Below are positions 48,650-59,507 of a DNA stretch of 64,000 nt, one piece after another. Below the pieces are notes generated by a model, which did no database searches, was not told the origin of the DNA, and saw nothing but the letters and a program-made list of their open reading frames with translations. Position 1 is the stretch's first letter; each line of letters starts with the position of its first letter. Source of the DNA: Trichomonas tenax. Lineage: Eukaryota; Parabasalia; Trichomonadida; Trichomonadidae. A program made the translations under genes and the position numbers. The stretch is taken from positions 1 through 64,000 of the forward strand of contig JALKBU010000150.1 in assembly GCA_023091735.1 (NCBI GenBank), written 5' to 3'.

Positions 48650-48927
48650 AAGTACGGAAACTCTTAACCTTATTTTACCACGGAAACTTCGTTCAGTAAA
48701 GTTCTTACAGCAAGTTATAAGATTTAATTATTCCGCATCATATTACTCTACAATTCATCTAATAGTTATTGGGTAAGCAAAGTTGTATAAAATGCCAAGA
48801 AAATAAAGTTTAATTTGATATTAAAAAGCAACTAAGTTGTTTATGACTCATAATGATAAGCTTCTTATACAAAAATATTGATATTCATAACCAAAAACAT
48901 ATACGTAATTTTTCTATCATAAAACTT
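48650..48927 (+). repeat. Dispersed repeat, copy B
   Basis: Reverse-orientation copy of 31310-31590. It starts about 25 bases after the HydG stop and ends where an ankyrin fragment begins, so it forms the HydG 3' flank. Confidence 0.8.
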
Positions 48928-49164
48928 ATTGAGCATGGTGCAAATATTGAAGCCAAAGATAATGATGGCCGAACATCTCTAATGATAGCCGTTGAGAAAA
49001 ATAATGTTGAATGTATCACAAAGCTTCTTGAACACAGTGCAAATACTGAAGCAAAAGATAGGGATGGATTAACGCCTCTAATGCATTCAGATGCAAATGA
49101 TAGTGTTGATTCTATCTTAAGACTTATCGAATACGGTGCAAATATTGAAATAAGCGATAATTGA
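48853..49164 (+). pseudogene. Ankyrin-repeat fragment fused to dispersed-repeat sequence
   Basis: A 103-codon frame. Codons 1 to about 25 (MISFLYKNIDIHNQKHIR..) are simply translated dispersed repeat. From IIKLIEHGANIEAKDNDGRT on there are two and a half canonical ankyrin repeats, ending at TGA after EISDN, in mid-repeat. Likely a 5'- and 3'-truncated relic of a large ankyrin gene. Confidence 0.7.
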
Positions 49165-49371
49165 ACTTGGATTTATTTCTGATCCGAGCTTTCAAATTTT
49201 GAGCACTTAAAAGCTTGGTGGATGTCAAATATTAAGTTGCATCATCAAATAAAGGGGAGTTTTATCATTGTAGGGAAATTTCGTTTTTAATAATAATACA
49301 TTTGTCTTCTTAAAATACCAAAACTAATCCCATTCATTATTAAACGAAGAAACTAGATTTTTAAACAAAAA
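49165..49371. other. Convergent spacer
   Basis: About 200 bases, AT-rich, nothing supported. Confidence 0.5.
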
Positions 49372-52353
49372 TTACATATCAACATTCATGAATTCGGTGA
49401 TGATATCCTGTGCCTTGAATGGAATCTCGGAGTAGTGCCTAACGAAAATGTTAAGTTCATCTCTAACAGTTCTTGCTTGTAACTTGAATGTCTTATTAAG
49501 AAGACGAAGCCACTTCTTCGGGATCTTCGTCGCAGTACCGATCTGGTCTTGGTCAATGGCAGCAACAATTGAACGTACAATGGAGACAGCGACAATTCTA
49601 GACATGACAGGAATCATGACTTCCTTGATTCTGATTGTATCAGACATGTTGAGCGCTGTTCTAAGCTCCAAGTCTTCGACACCAGGTGCAGCGTATGAAC
49701 GATCGAATGAAAGGTGGTCAAATGCGTACCATTTAACATCGTTCCTCCAGTTCCATTCACCAGGCGTGAAGACTCTATGCATATCGATGGCATCACGCAA
49801 TTCAATAACACCTCTGAGCAAAAGCACAATAGAAACATCGGACAAACATGCCCAGATACCAGGGAATTTCTGCTGTACACCTATTTCTTCGAGTTGTTCT
49901 GCAGCAACACCCATAACATCGACGCAGTCATCTGCGTAAGCGCCATGATATTTCAGCATATCTGCAATATAGCAATAGAATTGATGAGACTGATCTAATG
50001 GAATATCTGGAATCATCAAGAGTGATGCGCTGAAGAAGTCATTAACATCGAGCGTTGTTGTTGGAAGCTGTCTTGAATCCTTGAATTCAGTCCATGCTCT
50101 GTGAGCTTCAGCGACGAAGTCATCAGTTGCTTTGCCGACAATTGCAGCATCCTGTGAACCACGCTCAAGCTTGGCACGAATTTCAAAGATTTCAGCAAGA
50201 AGGAAGTGATAACGAGGCTTGATATCCTTACGAGCGATCTGTTCATTAAGAGTCTTCCAGACATTACCATCGAGTTTCTTAACAAATTCGTAACCAGCAA
50301 ATGCAATAAACCTGTTGAGCATTTCGATATGTGTTGTGTGAACTTCTGGTTTCGAGATGTTTTCTAAGAGCTGATCGACGGCAGTGATACCGTTTTGTTC
50401 CTGCATAGCTGTAGAGCCGATAAGCGCAGCGAAGAAAGAAGCTGTACCAACAGCATCTTCGACATCTTTATCTCTTTCTGCACGACCTGGGTTAGCGAGA
50501 ATTTCGAAGAATGCATTGATAACTTCTTGAACGACTTTAACTCGGAACTCCTGAATTGGACACTCTGCAGCGAACTGTGCATAAACTGGTGCAAAGGACG
50601 GCTCAGATCTACCCTTAGTAACAAAAACATTGACAGCGAAGTCGATCTTATCGCTGGTGTTCATCTCTGGCGAGAAATCTTGGAGAATGTCTTTAAGAGT
50701 CTTGATTGTGAGACGGTTGAATGTCTTCTTGGTGAGTGCCTTGTAAACTTGTTCTGAGTTCTCATCCCAGATACCTGCTGTCTTCGCGAAGATTGTCGGA
50801 ACAAATTTATCACCAGCTTTCTCACCTTCTTCTGTAGGATCGTTGAGTTGGACGACTTCCTGGAGAACGGCGACCTTTGGACCAATTGTTTTGTCGTAAA
50901 CATATTTACCGTCTTTGTTCTCTTCTGTATTCTCATCCTTCTTCGGAATGAAACTGCGGCCTTGAGTGATGACTGTGCTATTAGCTTTGCTCGCTTCCTT
51001 ACTACGAGTGGACTGTGATGAAATTTCGAGTGTGCCAGAACGAATCATACCATAACCTCTCATCTGTGTTGGGTTCTTCATTTCGACGTGGAGTCTGTAA
51101 AGTGTTTCGAGACCTGGTGTACGCTTAACTGCAGTAGCAAGCATATTGTTCTCAACCATGTCTTGTTTGATCTTACGAAGTTCGTCGATTGTATAATAAG
51201 TGTGACGCATAACGAGAGGCTCTATCTGCATCTGGCTTCTCGGCTGTACAGTGATTGGCACTGGCTCTGTTGCATTCAAGTTTGGAAGCATGATGTATCT
51301 GACTGTTCTAATCTTGTTATCGAGATCGATCAAATTAACTTCGTGCATGATATCTTCTCCGCCTTTCTTCGGCAACTCGATGTTTGGATACACGATCTTT
51401 GGCTTTTCTTCCTTCTTCTCTTCCTCCTCTTCTTCCTCACTGAGGTCATCGAACACATCGATTTCATCTTTCAACACATCTTCGCCATCTTTTGTTTGAA
51501 CTTTGAGATGTTTCTTGAGTTCAAAATTGCTCAATTTCTTTGTTGTGAAAATTGGGATTTGTGCTTTCTGCTGCCACGTGAGCTGGGCTTTATGTTCAAC
51601 AGACGGAAGTTCGATTTTAATGTTGCTATTATTATTCTTTGATGATCTTGAAATATTTAAGTTTGTTTTAAGCTTAGATATTGCTGTCTTCTTGGAGTCG
51701 GACTCAATTGTTTGATAAATTGACTTTGTATTTAACAAAAACAAATAATCCGCATCTTTAAGTGAAAGAGTTGTCTTAAAGTCAATTTGATCCAAAGATG
51801 GCAAAACTTCAGATGGATTCTGTTGATTTGGATCCTGATTGTTCAGTTTTTCGCTTAAAATTTGGTTTTCAAATTCATAATCTGCCTTTTTTCTTTCTAA
51901 TTCTTGAAGTTCAATCTTTTCACTCAATTGACCGTGTTTCGCTAAAACTAGATTAATGCCTTCGGGCAAAATCGGTTTGCTATTTGGTGCATTATTAGCA
52001 TTTGTATTTGTAATGACAATATTCGTTCCTTCTTTAACTATAGATGAATTATTTTTCGGTGTAGCTGTATTTAATCTCATATCAATGAGTTTTCCATTTG
52101 GACCGATTTGAAATGAAGGCGCATTATTTGTTGAATTGTTCATTTCGACAGAACTGCTGTCATCAAAGTTGTTTACCTCCTCACCGGGGAACTGCTCTGA
52201 ATAATATTGATCATCACCAAAATTTTCTTCTTCTTCATCGTATTCATACTCATATTCGTAGCCATTGTCGTTTGCCTTCGTTGTGGGCAAAACAATGTTG
52301 CGCCTTTTGTCTGGATTTTGGAACCCAATAACTAATTTCTGAGGGGCGCTCAT
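49372..52353 (-). CDS. eIF4G-like translation initiation scaffold (MIF4G)
   Basis: 993 residues from ATG 52353. Ten extra codons upstream are excluded because the TCACTTTT initiator lies between the two ATGs. The N-terminal 530 residues are mostly disordered: acidic/Tyr-rich (YEYEYEYDEEEE), Asn-rich, and an EEEEEEE block near 306. YYTIDELRKIK (about 386) resembles the YX4L-hydrophobic eIF4E-binding motif but has Arg at the last position. From about 535 to 765 lies a MIF4G-type HEAT domain (KALTKKTFNRLTIKTLKDIL, FVTKGRSEPSFAPVYAQFAA). A second helical domain follows to the end, possibly MA3/W2-like. Role: bridging eIF4A and cap-binding proteins to ribosomes. Confidence 0.85.
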   Translation of the reverse strand: MSAPQKLVIGFQNPDKRRNIVLPTTKANDNGYEYEYEYDEEEENFGDDQYYSEQFPGEEVNNFDDSSSVEMNNSTNNAPSFQIGPNGKLIDMRLNTATPKNNSSIVKEGTNIVITNTNANNAPNSKPILPEGINLVLAKHGQLSEKIELQELERKKADYEFENQILSEKLNNQDPNQQNPSEVLPSLDQIDFKTTLSLKDADYLFLLNTKSIYQTIESDSKKTAISKLKTNLNISRSSKNNNSNIKIELPSVEHKAQLTWQQKAQIPIFTTKKLSNFELKKHLKVQTKDGEDVLKDEIDVFDDLSEEEEEEEKKEEKPKIVYPNIELPKKGGEDIMHEVNLIDLDNKIRTVRYIMLPNLNATEPVPITVQPRSQMQIEPLVMRHTYYTIDELRKIKQDMVENNMLATAVKRTPGLETLYRLHVEMKNPTQMRGYGMIRSGTLEISSQSTRSKEASKANSTVITQGRSFIPKKDENTEENKDGKYVYDKTIGPKVAVLQEVVQLNDPTEEGEKAGDKFVPTIFAKTAGIWDENSEQVYKALTKKTFNRLTIKTLKDILQDFSPEMNTSDKIDFAVNVFVTKGRSEPSFAPVYAQFAAECPIQEFRVKVVQEVINAFFEILANPGRAERDKDVEDAVGTASFFAALIGSTAMQEQNGITAVDQLLENISKPEVHTTHIEMLNRFIAFAGYEFVKKLDGNVWKTLNEQIARKDIKPRYHFLLAEIFEIRAKLERGSQDAAIVGKATDDFVAEAHRAWTEFKDSRQLPTTTLDVNDFFSASLLMIPDIPLDQSHQFYCYIADMLKYHGAYADDCVDVMGVAAEQLEEIGVQQKFPGIWACLSDVSIVLLLRGVIELRDAIDMHRVFTPGEWNWRNDVKWYAFDHLSFDRSYAAPGVEDLELRTALNMSDTIRIKEVMIPVMSRIVAVSIVRSIVAAIDQDQIGTATKIPKKWLRLLNKTFKLQARTVRDELNIFVRHYSEIPFKAQDIITEFMNVDM

Positions 52354-52357
52354 TGTG

Positions 52358-52365
52358 AAAAGTGA
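52358..52365 (-). promoter_or_regulatory. Initiator (Inr) of the eIF4G-like gene
   Basis: Minus-strand TCACTTTT, with A+1 at 52363, is 10 bases before ATG 52353. It rules out the ATG at 52383. Confidence 0.8.
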
Positions 52366-52383
52366 CTTAAAGGTTAATATCAA

Positions 52384-55300
52384 TTCGTCAAAAAATACTT
52401 TACATTGTCAAATTGTCAACTTACAAATTTTTAATCATATTTCTACATTTAATAAGCCTCTCAGCAAAATTTTGAAATATTTCAATATAGAACTTGTATG
52501 TAAACCTATTAATAACATAAAATATAGCTTTTCAAAATGAACGTTGTTTGATTTTGGCCTCCCAATTTGAAAATCCTTTTATTTCACAAATGGTAAATAT
52601 ATGATCCACATACGATACGATAATTGATATATTACAAGTCATCTAAATTATCATTGAAATTTATATTCAATGAAAATGTCAATAATTTGATTCCTTTTTC
52701 TTTGTCGCTAAGAAAAATACATCAGAGGAAACAGTTAATATAAGTATGAAACTCAATGAGTGTATTTTGTTCATCAAGACCTATTAATCTAGTATCAAAG
52801 TTATTTTCAAAATTAAATATGTCTTGATTAATCCCATCATCTGTAACTCCTTAAAAATGATAACACTTAAAGGCATATTCTCTATAATGGCTTCTTCATA
52901 TATTTCATCGGTTAGCTTTGAAAATTCATTCACAAGACTTTTTTTGTAGTCTAAATCGAAAATATTAAAAGATGCAAATGAAGATATACCAGAATACAGT
53001 GTAGTTACCAATGAGGGAGCAAAAAGAATTAAAAACAAAGGATACACATTTTGATGCAATTTATTTCATTTATATCCTTAAAGGATGAAATTTTAATACA
53101 TTTTTTGGATTTCAATACATTTGATATCAATTCAAATGTTGAATAATCTTTTTGCAAAAGTGTTATAATGTTTTAGGTCATGTATACTCCAGAATGATAA
53201 ATATTTTTCTATTAAAAATCCAATTTGATTGATCCTCTGAATTTAAAATACAAAAGAGTCGAAATCGCATAATTGTTCAACAAAAATGGATGAACTACTG
53301 GTATGGGGTATTTTTAGTTTGAAAGACTGGATAATTTATTTTGAAGACGGATTGAAATAATATACGGAAGTATTGACCACTATTCAGTGCCAAATATTTT
53401 GAATTAAAATTGATGTGATTTCAATTCAATTAACATTCAATAATTATTGTTGAATGTGCATCAATGGCACTTCGCTCTTTAACATTAATAGCATAGATTT
53501 AGATGTATACTAAGCTCCAATTGTCAACCAAAACACAGACATATATCAATGATTTATTCATTTAACACACTAACATCAAAACATGTTTTCTAAAAGTTCT
53601 CAACTAAATTTACAAACGAAAGCAGACACCATGTTGCAGAAAAGTGCAAGCTTCTTATGAAAAAGAAGAAGGGGTATAAGATGAAGACATTTATGTGATA
53701 TTGTAGGACATACATAGGGAGAATTCGAAGCATTTTATTTTTCGAGTTCTTTTTTAACCAATTTTTAAAAACAATCATAAATCACAAAATCTCAACATTT
53801 GCAGTTACTCAGATGATGCATATAGATATAGCGTAATAATAGAAATCAGAGTTAGGAACTGTTTTTCGTTTTGAATGCTTCAAAAAAGAGCTTTATGAAA
53901 AGTTTTGAATTTTTAGAATTATTTCAGAAATTTCAATGAAAAATGAATGCAATATTTAAACAACAGAGATGAAATATACAATAAATTTTAAAATGGAGCA
54001 ACTTTTGACAATTTGTTTTATGCTCAAATTAGAAGTGTATCAACTCTGGGAGTCAGAACCAGATCAAACATGTATGGGCAAATATAACTCTTATGTGATG
54101 CCATACATAGTTGGAGTGTTAAACTTATATAATTGTTTATTCATCGCAATTTTTGAAATTTTCATAAAAACCATTTCATAGCTTGCAACAAATTCAGTTA
54201 CAATAACTATCTATCACTACACATTTCCTAGCATACAAGCAAGCTTGCTTCGATCTGATTTGTACTGAATGAGCTTGTTTCGATTTAATTTGTCAAATTT
54301 GTGATTACCAACTACAAGCATCTGGTGCCACAACGCCACAAGGAGCACTACTTTTCCGTATTGCGATGACTTCTGTTGTGTATTTGCTGACCATGATATT
54401 TCTGTTACTTTTACAATTTTCCCGCCAAATATTTTTGTTAACATATGTTCTTGCTTCATATATAATATGTGTATATATTTTGAAAATAAATTACTGAATT
54501 AAAATAGCTCTAAGTCTCTATTTCAATGAAAAAATGCAACAAAAGTATTTATGATTAAAAAAATTAAATAATTTTTTGTTAAAAAGGGTGAGATAAAGCT
54601 GAATGCGATGATGATAATATGATGGCTTATCACCTGCATACGTATCCTATTAAATATCAATACCCAATCTGTTCATTTTTAGTAATCCTGATTTTATCTC
54701 GTTATTATTCACTTGATTTGTCCATTTTCAACGCAGACAAATCAATGTCTACTAAATGTTGGACTAACAGAATAAAAATGTGTTGCGTTTTATTCGCAAA
54801 ATATTTAATCTTAATTTGCAACCCTTACTTTTCATCCACACAGCATGCAAACAACATGAGTAATGATAATCCGTCAGTTAACATCAAAATAAATCAAGAC
54901 ATTTTTTTGATATAATATTGAATAATATATTTTTCATGCTTTATATATCCACAGCATTTTAGATGGGAAAATTTTCATTTGCCACCAAAATTAGACCTTA
55001 AATATTCATACTGGCGGAGAAAAATCGAGATGTTTAAGTAGGCGTAGAAAATTCAGTGACTCCTATGAATTTGTTAAAAAATATAAGTGAGAATACGAAA
55101 ATTTCCCCATCCAAATGCATCAACATTATGTGCAAATATTGATTTTGTGTGCAAACACGCGAAATGTAAGCTCCTTTCCCATCTCTTCAAAGAAATGGAT
55201 AAATTTACACCACTCACATGACAAATAAACGAATTTACATGACAGAAATGACAAAGATTTCTCTATCATTGGAAATAGACCCCCAAAGCGAAAGCGATAA

Positions 55301-55429
55301 CAGTGGAAAACGATGAACTCACTTCATGAACCGACCACATATCATTGAATCTTGTGGATTTTTTTCTATGAGAGTTCATAAATATGTGAGCATCGATCTT
55401 CAGAAATATTTGTTTAAACATTGGTCGTA
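52384..55429. other. 3 kb divergent gene-poor spacer
   Basis: Frames at 52784-53059 (-), 53969-54181 (+), 54217-54459 (-) and 54619-54915 (+) have no initiator or recognised domain and are not called. The first could be a decayed fragment. Two TTACATGACA-type words (55216-55223 and 55237-55244) lie about 200 bases before the enolase start. Confidence 0.45.
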
Positions 55430-55437
55430 TCACTTTG
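55430..55437 (+). promoter_or_regulatory. Initiator (Inr) of the enolase gene
   Basis: TCACTTTG, with A+1 at 55432, is 10 bases before ATG 55442. Confidence 0.75.
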
Positions 55438-55441
55438 AACA

Positions 55442-56860
55442 ATGGACTCACAACACGACGCTATTGTTAAGGAATGCATTGCCGAGGCTGCTAAGGCTGA
55501 GGATCCAATCGGCACACTCTCCGTCCTCCTCAAGAAGAAGGCTCCAAAGGCCATCATCGAGAAGGTTGTCGGCCGCGAAGTTCTTGACTCCCGTGGCAAC
55601 CCAACAGTTGAGGTTGACGTTTACGTAAAGTACCTCGGCCGCGTTACACTCGCTGCCCGCTCATCCGCCCCATCTGGTGCTTCAACAGGTGTTGGCGAAG
55701 CCCTCGAACTCCGTGATGGCGACAAGGCTCGCTATGGTGGTAAGGGTACACTCAAGGCTGCCAAGAACGTTACAGAGGTTCTCTCCCCAGCTCTCAAGGG
55801 AATGTGCTTCTGCGACTTCCCAGCCCTCGACAAGAAGATCTGCGACACAGATGGCACAGTTCTTAAGAAGAATGTCGGTGGCAACGCTTGCACTGCTACA
55901 TCCTTCGCTCTCGCTGAGGCTGGTGCTGCTGTCCAGGAAATCGAACTCTTCCAGTACCTCGCCAAGGCTTTCTATGGCAGCTGCGACAAGGTTCCAAAGA
56001 AGTTCAAGCTCCCATCCCCATTCTTCAATATCCTTAACGGTGGTAAGCACGCTGGTGGCAACCTCAAGTTCCAGGAGTTCATGGTTACACCAACACGCAA
56101 GGTCCCATTCCCAGACCAGCTCCGCATGATCGCTGAGGTCTACCAGAAGCTCGGTGGCATCCTCGTCAAGAAGTACGGTCTCTCCGCTAAGAACCTCGGT
56201 GATGAGGGTGGTTTTGCTCCAAACCTCAACTCCCCAGAAGAGGCTCTCACAGTTATCGAGGAAGCTATCGCCGCTGCTGGCTACAAGGCTGGTGAAGATG
56301 TCTTCATCGCTATGGATGTTGCCTCATCTGAGTTCTACGATGAGAAGAAGAAGATCTATGAGGTCGAGGTTGGCAAGTTCCTCAATGCCGATCAGATGAT
56401 CGAATACTACGATGACCTACTCAAGCGCCACCCAGCCATCGTTTCCATCGAAGATGCTCTCGGTGAGCTCGACTACGAGAACTGGACAAAGCTCAACGCT
56501 AAGCTTGGCTCCCGCGTCCAGCTCGTTGGTGATGATCTTTACACAACAAACCCAATCACAATCAAGAAAGGTCTCGAGGGCAAGTGGTGCAACGCTCTCC
56601 TTCTCAAGGTCAACCAGATCGGTACAATTTCCGAGGGTATGGAGGCTGCCCGCCTTATTCTCAACGCTGGCCACCGCGTCATGGTTTCCCACCGTTCCGG
56701 CGAAACATGCAACTCCGTCATCGCTGACCTTGCTGTCGCTATCGGTGCTCAGGCCATCAAGACGGGTTCAACAGCTAGAGGAGAACGTATCCAGAAGTAC
56801 ACACGCCTTCTCCAGCTCTACGATTACCTCAAGGAACACGACATGCTCGCTGAGGAGTAA
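55442..56860 (+). CDS. Enolase (phosphopyruvate hydratase)
   Basis: 472 residues. It converts 2-phosphoglycerate to phosphoenolpyruvate in glycolysis. Signature blocks: DSRGNPTVEV (49-58), ASTGVGEALELRD, LNGGKHAGGNLKFQEFM, NLGDEGGFAPNL (catalytic Glu), QLVGDDLYTTNP, LLKVNQIGT (catalytic Lys) and MVSHRSGET. A 36-residue N-terminal extension precedes the usual start, beginning MDSQHDAIVKEC; with the initiator only 10 bases upstream it is part of the protein. The metal-binding SIEDPF..DDW block reads SIEDALGELDYENW, keeping the Glu-Asp but losing the Pro. Codon use is strongly C-ending. The stop TAAA overlaps the poly(A) signal. Confidence 0.97.
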   Translation: MDSQHDAIVKECIAEAAKAEDPIGTLSVLLKKKAPKAIIEKVVGREVLDSRGNPTVEVDVYVKYLGRVTLAARSSAPSGASTGVGEALELRDGDKARYGGKGTLKAAKNVTEVLSPALKGMCFCDFPALDKKICDTDGTVLKKNVGGNACTATSFALAEAGAAVQEIELFQYLAKAFYGSCDKVPKKFKLPSPFFNILNGGKHAGGNLKFQEFMVTPTRKVPFPDQLRMIAEVYQKLGGILVKKYGLSAKNLGDEGGFAPNLNSPEEALTVIEEAIAAAGYKAGEDVFIAMDVASSEFYDEKKKIYEVEVGKFLNADQMIEYYDDLLKRHPAIVSIEDALGELDYENWTKLNAKLGSRVQLVGDDLYTTNPITIKKGLEGKWCNALLLKVNQIGTISEGMEAARLILNAGHRVMVSHRSGETCNSVIADLAVAIGAQAIKTGSTARGERIQKYTRLLQLYDYLKEHDMLAEE

Positions 56861-57011
56861 ATAACTTTGACTTTACCCCTTATTTTTGAAATATTAATTT
56901 CCTTTTTAAGGAATCAAAAAAAAAAGAGAAAATTTTGTTGAAGAAAAACAAACATTAATATTATTTAAACTAAACATAGACAATATATAAAAAATACACA
57001 TACAAATCATA

Positions 57012-59507
57012 TTATTCTATTTGCAAAACGCCCGATTTGAGTATCTCGAATATCTCTTTGACCATCTGCTTGTGTTCTGGTTCTTTCACTTTAGAAAGCG
57101 CGCTAACAATGTTGAGCTTAAGACAGAGATCTTGCTGGGAATCATATTTCAGCAGTTGCTTGATCATTGCTAAGCTTGGTACTAAGCAGACTGATTCTGA
57201 TATTAGGAGAAGAAGGTGTTTCGTGAGCTCCTCGAAACAAGGAGGATTGAAATGTCTTAAAATCGCCATCAATGATAAAGAAACAAAGGAAATGAAGTCT
57301 GATTGCTTTGTTGAACAGACAGCGTTGACAATGTGCTGAACACAGCCAGTCTGAATAAGACTGCTCAGGAATGCAGCGTCTTCTGTGAGGTTACTTATAA
57401 CCCAGCAAACGGAAAGGAATGAATCCGTATTGCTGGCTTGAACAACTCTGCAGAAGTATTGCGGGAGATCATCATTTGGATAGTAGAAAGAAGAAAGTGT
57501 TTTGTCCTTGAAGAATAACAAAACAAGACGCATTAACATCGAGCATCCGTTATCATCACTGCATCTCAAAATTGCAGAAACGATTTTATCCTTTGTGAAA
57601 ATTAACTTCCTTTCTTCATCAACAGCAAAAGCGCAAAGAAGTAACACCGCATGCTCCATCTTTCTCTCTATGACGCATGCGATCAATGCATAGATCAATT
57701 CTTCAAGGATATCACCACGAACTTGCATTGCATACATTCTAGCGAAGTTTAGAGCTGTTTCTATCAATTCATCGCATTCCTTGGATGATTCCATGCCACT
57801 CAGCGTTATGTGAATGTTGAGAAGAGATGGCTGAAGGAGCCCAGGTGATAATTTGCGAACAAAGAGGATCTGATAAGCAGCAGTTATGTTTTCGAGAATT
57901 TCTGAATTTGCATAATCTTTGAAAACAGCTTCTGTGATTGCTGTTGGCTGAATGTTGACAATAGTTCGAACAATTAAGTGTCCTCCCGGATAGTTTGAAT
58001 ACTCTAAAAGATTTGTCAAGAAGAAATTGTCAACAGCAGAAATTACAGACTGAAGAGGAGATAACGAGTGTGCTTTGCAGAGAAGAGTGATTGCTTGGAG
58101 ACTTGTTGTCTTATTCTTTGATAAAATACAAAGAGCTGTGACGACATCAACAGTGATAACTTTTGGGAAAAAATTAAAAACATATAGAAACACATCGAGC
58201 GTCTCTGGTTTGATAAAAAGATGCAAATCATGAACCTGATCGATCATTGCGAGTATTTCTTGATTCCTTGCTAATGTATTTGCTAATTCTTTAGCACGTG
58301 GAAGAATTGATGGAGGGGCGCGTAGCAAAAGCACCAAAACGCGCTGCCACACCGAAAACGTAAAAATTGATGGATCATCGACGTTATTTAATATATAAGT
58401 TATTGCAGAACTAATTTGACTGACATTGCCATCAGCGAGCGTGGCAAAGTTATTACTTAATGCTTGGCGTGAATCTATTGCTGAATTTATGTCCGAAGAA
58501 TATTCTGAAACTGGAGATAAAGATCCAATCAAACCATGTGAGCGATGTTTAGGCTTTGGCGAAGTGCTGCTGCCAGAAAATTGCGAGGCATTTTTGAATT
58601 GTGCAACGAAAGACTGAAAAACTGGAATATCGACGCCTTCAAAACATCCGTTATTTGTTGATAAAAACTTGATAATGTCTGAGAAAGGAGGTCTCTCTTT
58701 GGGGTCTCTATCCCAGCAATTTTCTATCAAATGCTTCAATATCGGAGGTGTTTCGAGTGGAATATCTGGTCTTCTATTAAACATCGAAACTGTGCAAACT
58801 ATCTGTGGCGGTATCAATCCTTCGAATGGGGATTGCTTTGCGAGCAATTCCCATAGTAAAATTCCGTATGAATAAACATCGATTTTTTCATCGTACTTTT
58901 CTGCTTTCATGAATTCTGGAGCCATATAATTTGCTGTTCCTCCCTGCCCGGTGTAAGTTCTTATCGTGTTTTTGTTGCGGCATGAGCCAAAATCGCAAAT
59001 TACTGGATATAAATTTTCATCAAGTAAAACATTCTGTGTTTTAAGATCTCGATGAATCATCCCCTTCTCGTGAAGATATTGCATGCCAGACGCAATTCCA
59101 TATGCGATAATTGTAAGTTGTGTTGCAGTTAAGTTTTTCTCGCCTTCTTCAGGGCGCAGCGCGTGATAAACAGATCCATTAGTCATATATTTTGTGACGA
59201 TCAAGTAGGGCTCGTTTGGCGTAAATCCGACGAATTGAAGTAAAAACGGATGTTTTATTGACGCCAGTGTGTTAACTTCCGAAAAATACACTTGTTCTAC
59301 CTTCTTTTTATCATCTGTCATCCTTATTTTCTTGATTGCGACGACTATATTCTCAGGAATGTATTTTCCCAACCATACTTCGGCGAATCCACCTGACCCG
59401 ATGATCCTATCGAATGTCAAATCGCTCGCGGAGATCTCAAACCTAGATATATCCACGTTCTCCTGCTTTTTGGGTATCATAGGCAGTGGACATGGGTTAG
59501 GATTCAT
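57012..59507 (-). CDS. TKL-type protein kinase with C-terminal helical repeats
   Basis: 831 residues. The kinase domain spans about 28-290, with glycine loop GSGGFAEV (37-44), Lys59 in VAIKK, Glu77, HRDLKTQN (152-159), DFG (172-174), GTANYMAPE (190-198) and the ENCWDRDPKERPPF block typical of tyrosine-kinase-like (TKL) serine/threonine kinases. All catalytic residues are present, so it should be active. A Ser/Pro linker (about 315-345) leads to about 480 residues of ARM/HEAT-like helices that probably bind partners. Kinase plus solenoid is a frequent trichomonad layout. Substrate unknown. Upstream lie ACATGTCAT/GACATGTAA words and a TCATCG beside the ATG. Confidence 0.92.
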   Translation of the reverse strand: MNPNPCPLPMIPKKQENVDISRFEISASDLTFDRIIGSGGFAEVWLGKYIPENIVVAIKKIRMTDDKKKVEQVYFSEVNTLASIKHPFLLQFVGFTPNEPYLIVTKYMTNGSVYHALRPEEGEKNLTATQLTIIAYGIASGMQYLHEKGMIHRDLKTQNVLLDENLYPVICDFGSCRNKNTIRTYTGQGGTANYMAPEFMKAEKYDEKIDVYSYGILLWELLAKQSPFEGLIPPQIVCTVSMFNRRPDIPLETPPILKHLIENCWDRDPKERPPFSDIIKFLSTNNGCFEGVDIPVFQSFVAQFKNASQFSGSSTSPKPKHRSHGLIGSLSPVSEYSSDINSAIDSRQALSNNFATLADGNVSQISSAITYILNNVDDPSIFTFSVWQRVLVLLLRAPPSILPRAKELANTLARNQEILAMIDQVHDLHLFIKPETLDVFLYVFNFFPKVITVDVVTALCILSKNKTTSLQAITLLCKAHSLSPLQSVISAVDNFFLTNLLEYSNYPGGHLIVRTIVNIQPTAITEAVFKDYANSEILENITAAYQILFVRKLSPGLLQPSLLNIHITLSGMESSKECDELIETALNFARMYAMQVRGDILEELIYALIACVIERKMEHAVLLLCAFAVDEERKLIFTKDKIVSAILRCSDDNGCSMLMRLVLLFFKDKTLSSFYYPNDDLPQYFCRVVQASNTDSFLSVCWVISNLTEDAAFLSSLIQTGCVQHIVNAVCSTKQSDFISFVSLSLMAILRHFNPPCFEELTKHLLLLISESVCLVPSLAMIKQLLKYDSQQDLCLKLNIVSALSKVKEPEHKQMVKEIFEILKSGVLQIE

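Noticed and set aside
52784..54915. Four short frames upstream of enolase
   Set aside because: No recognisable domain, initiator or codon bias; at best decayed fragments.
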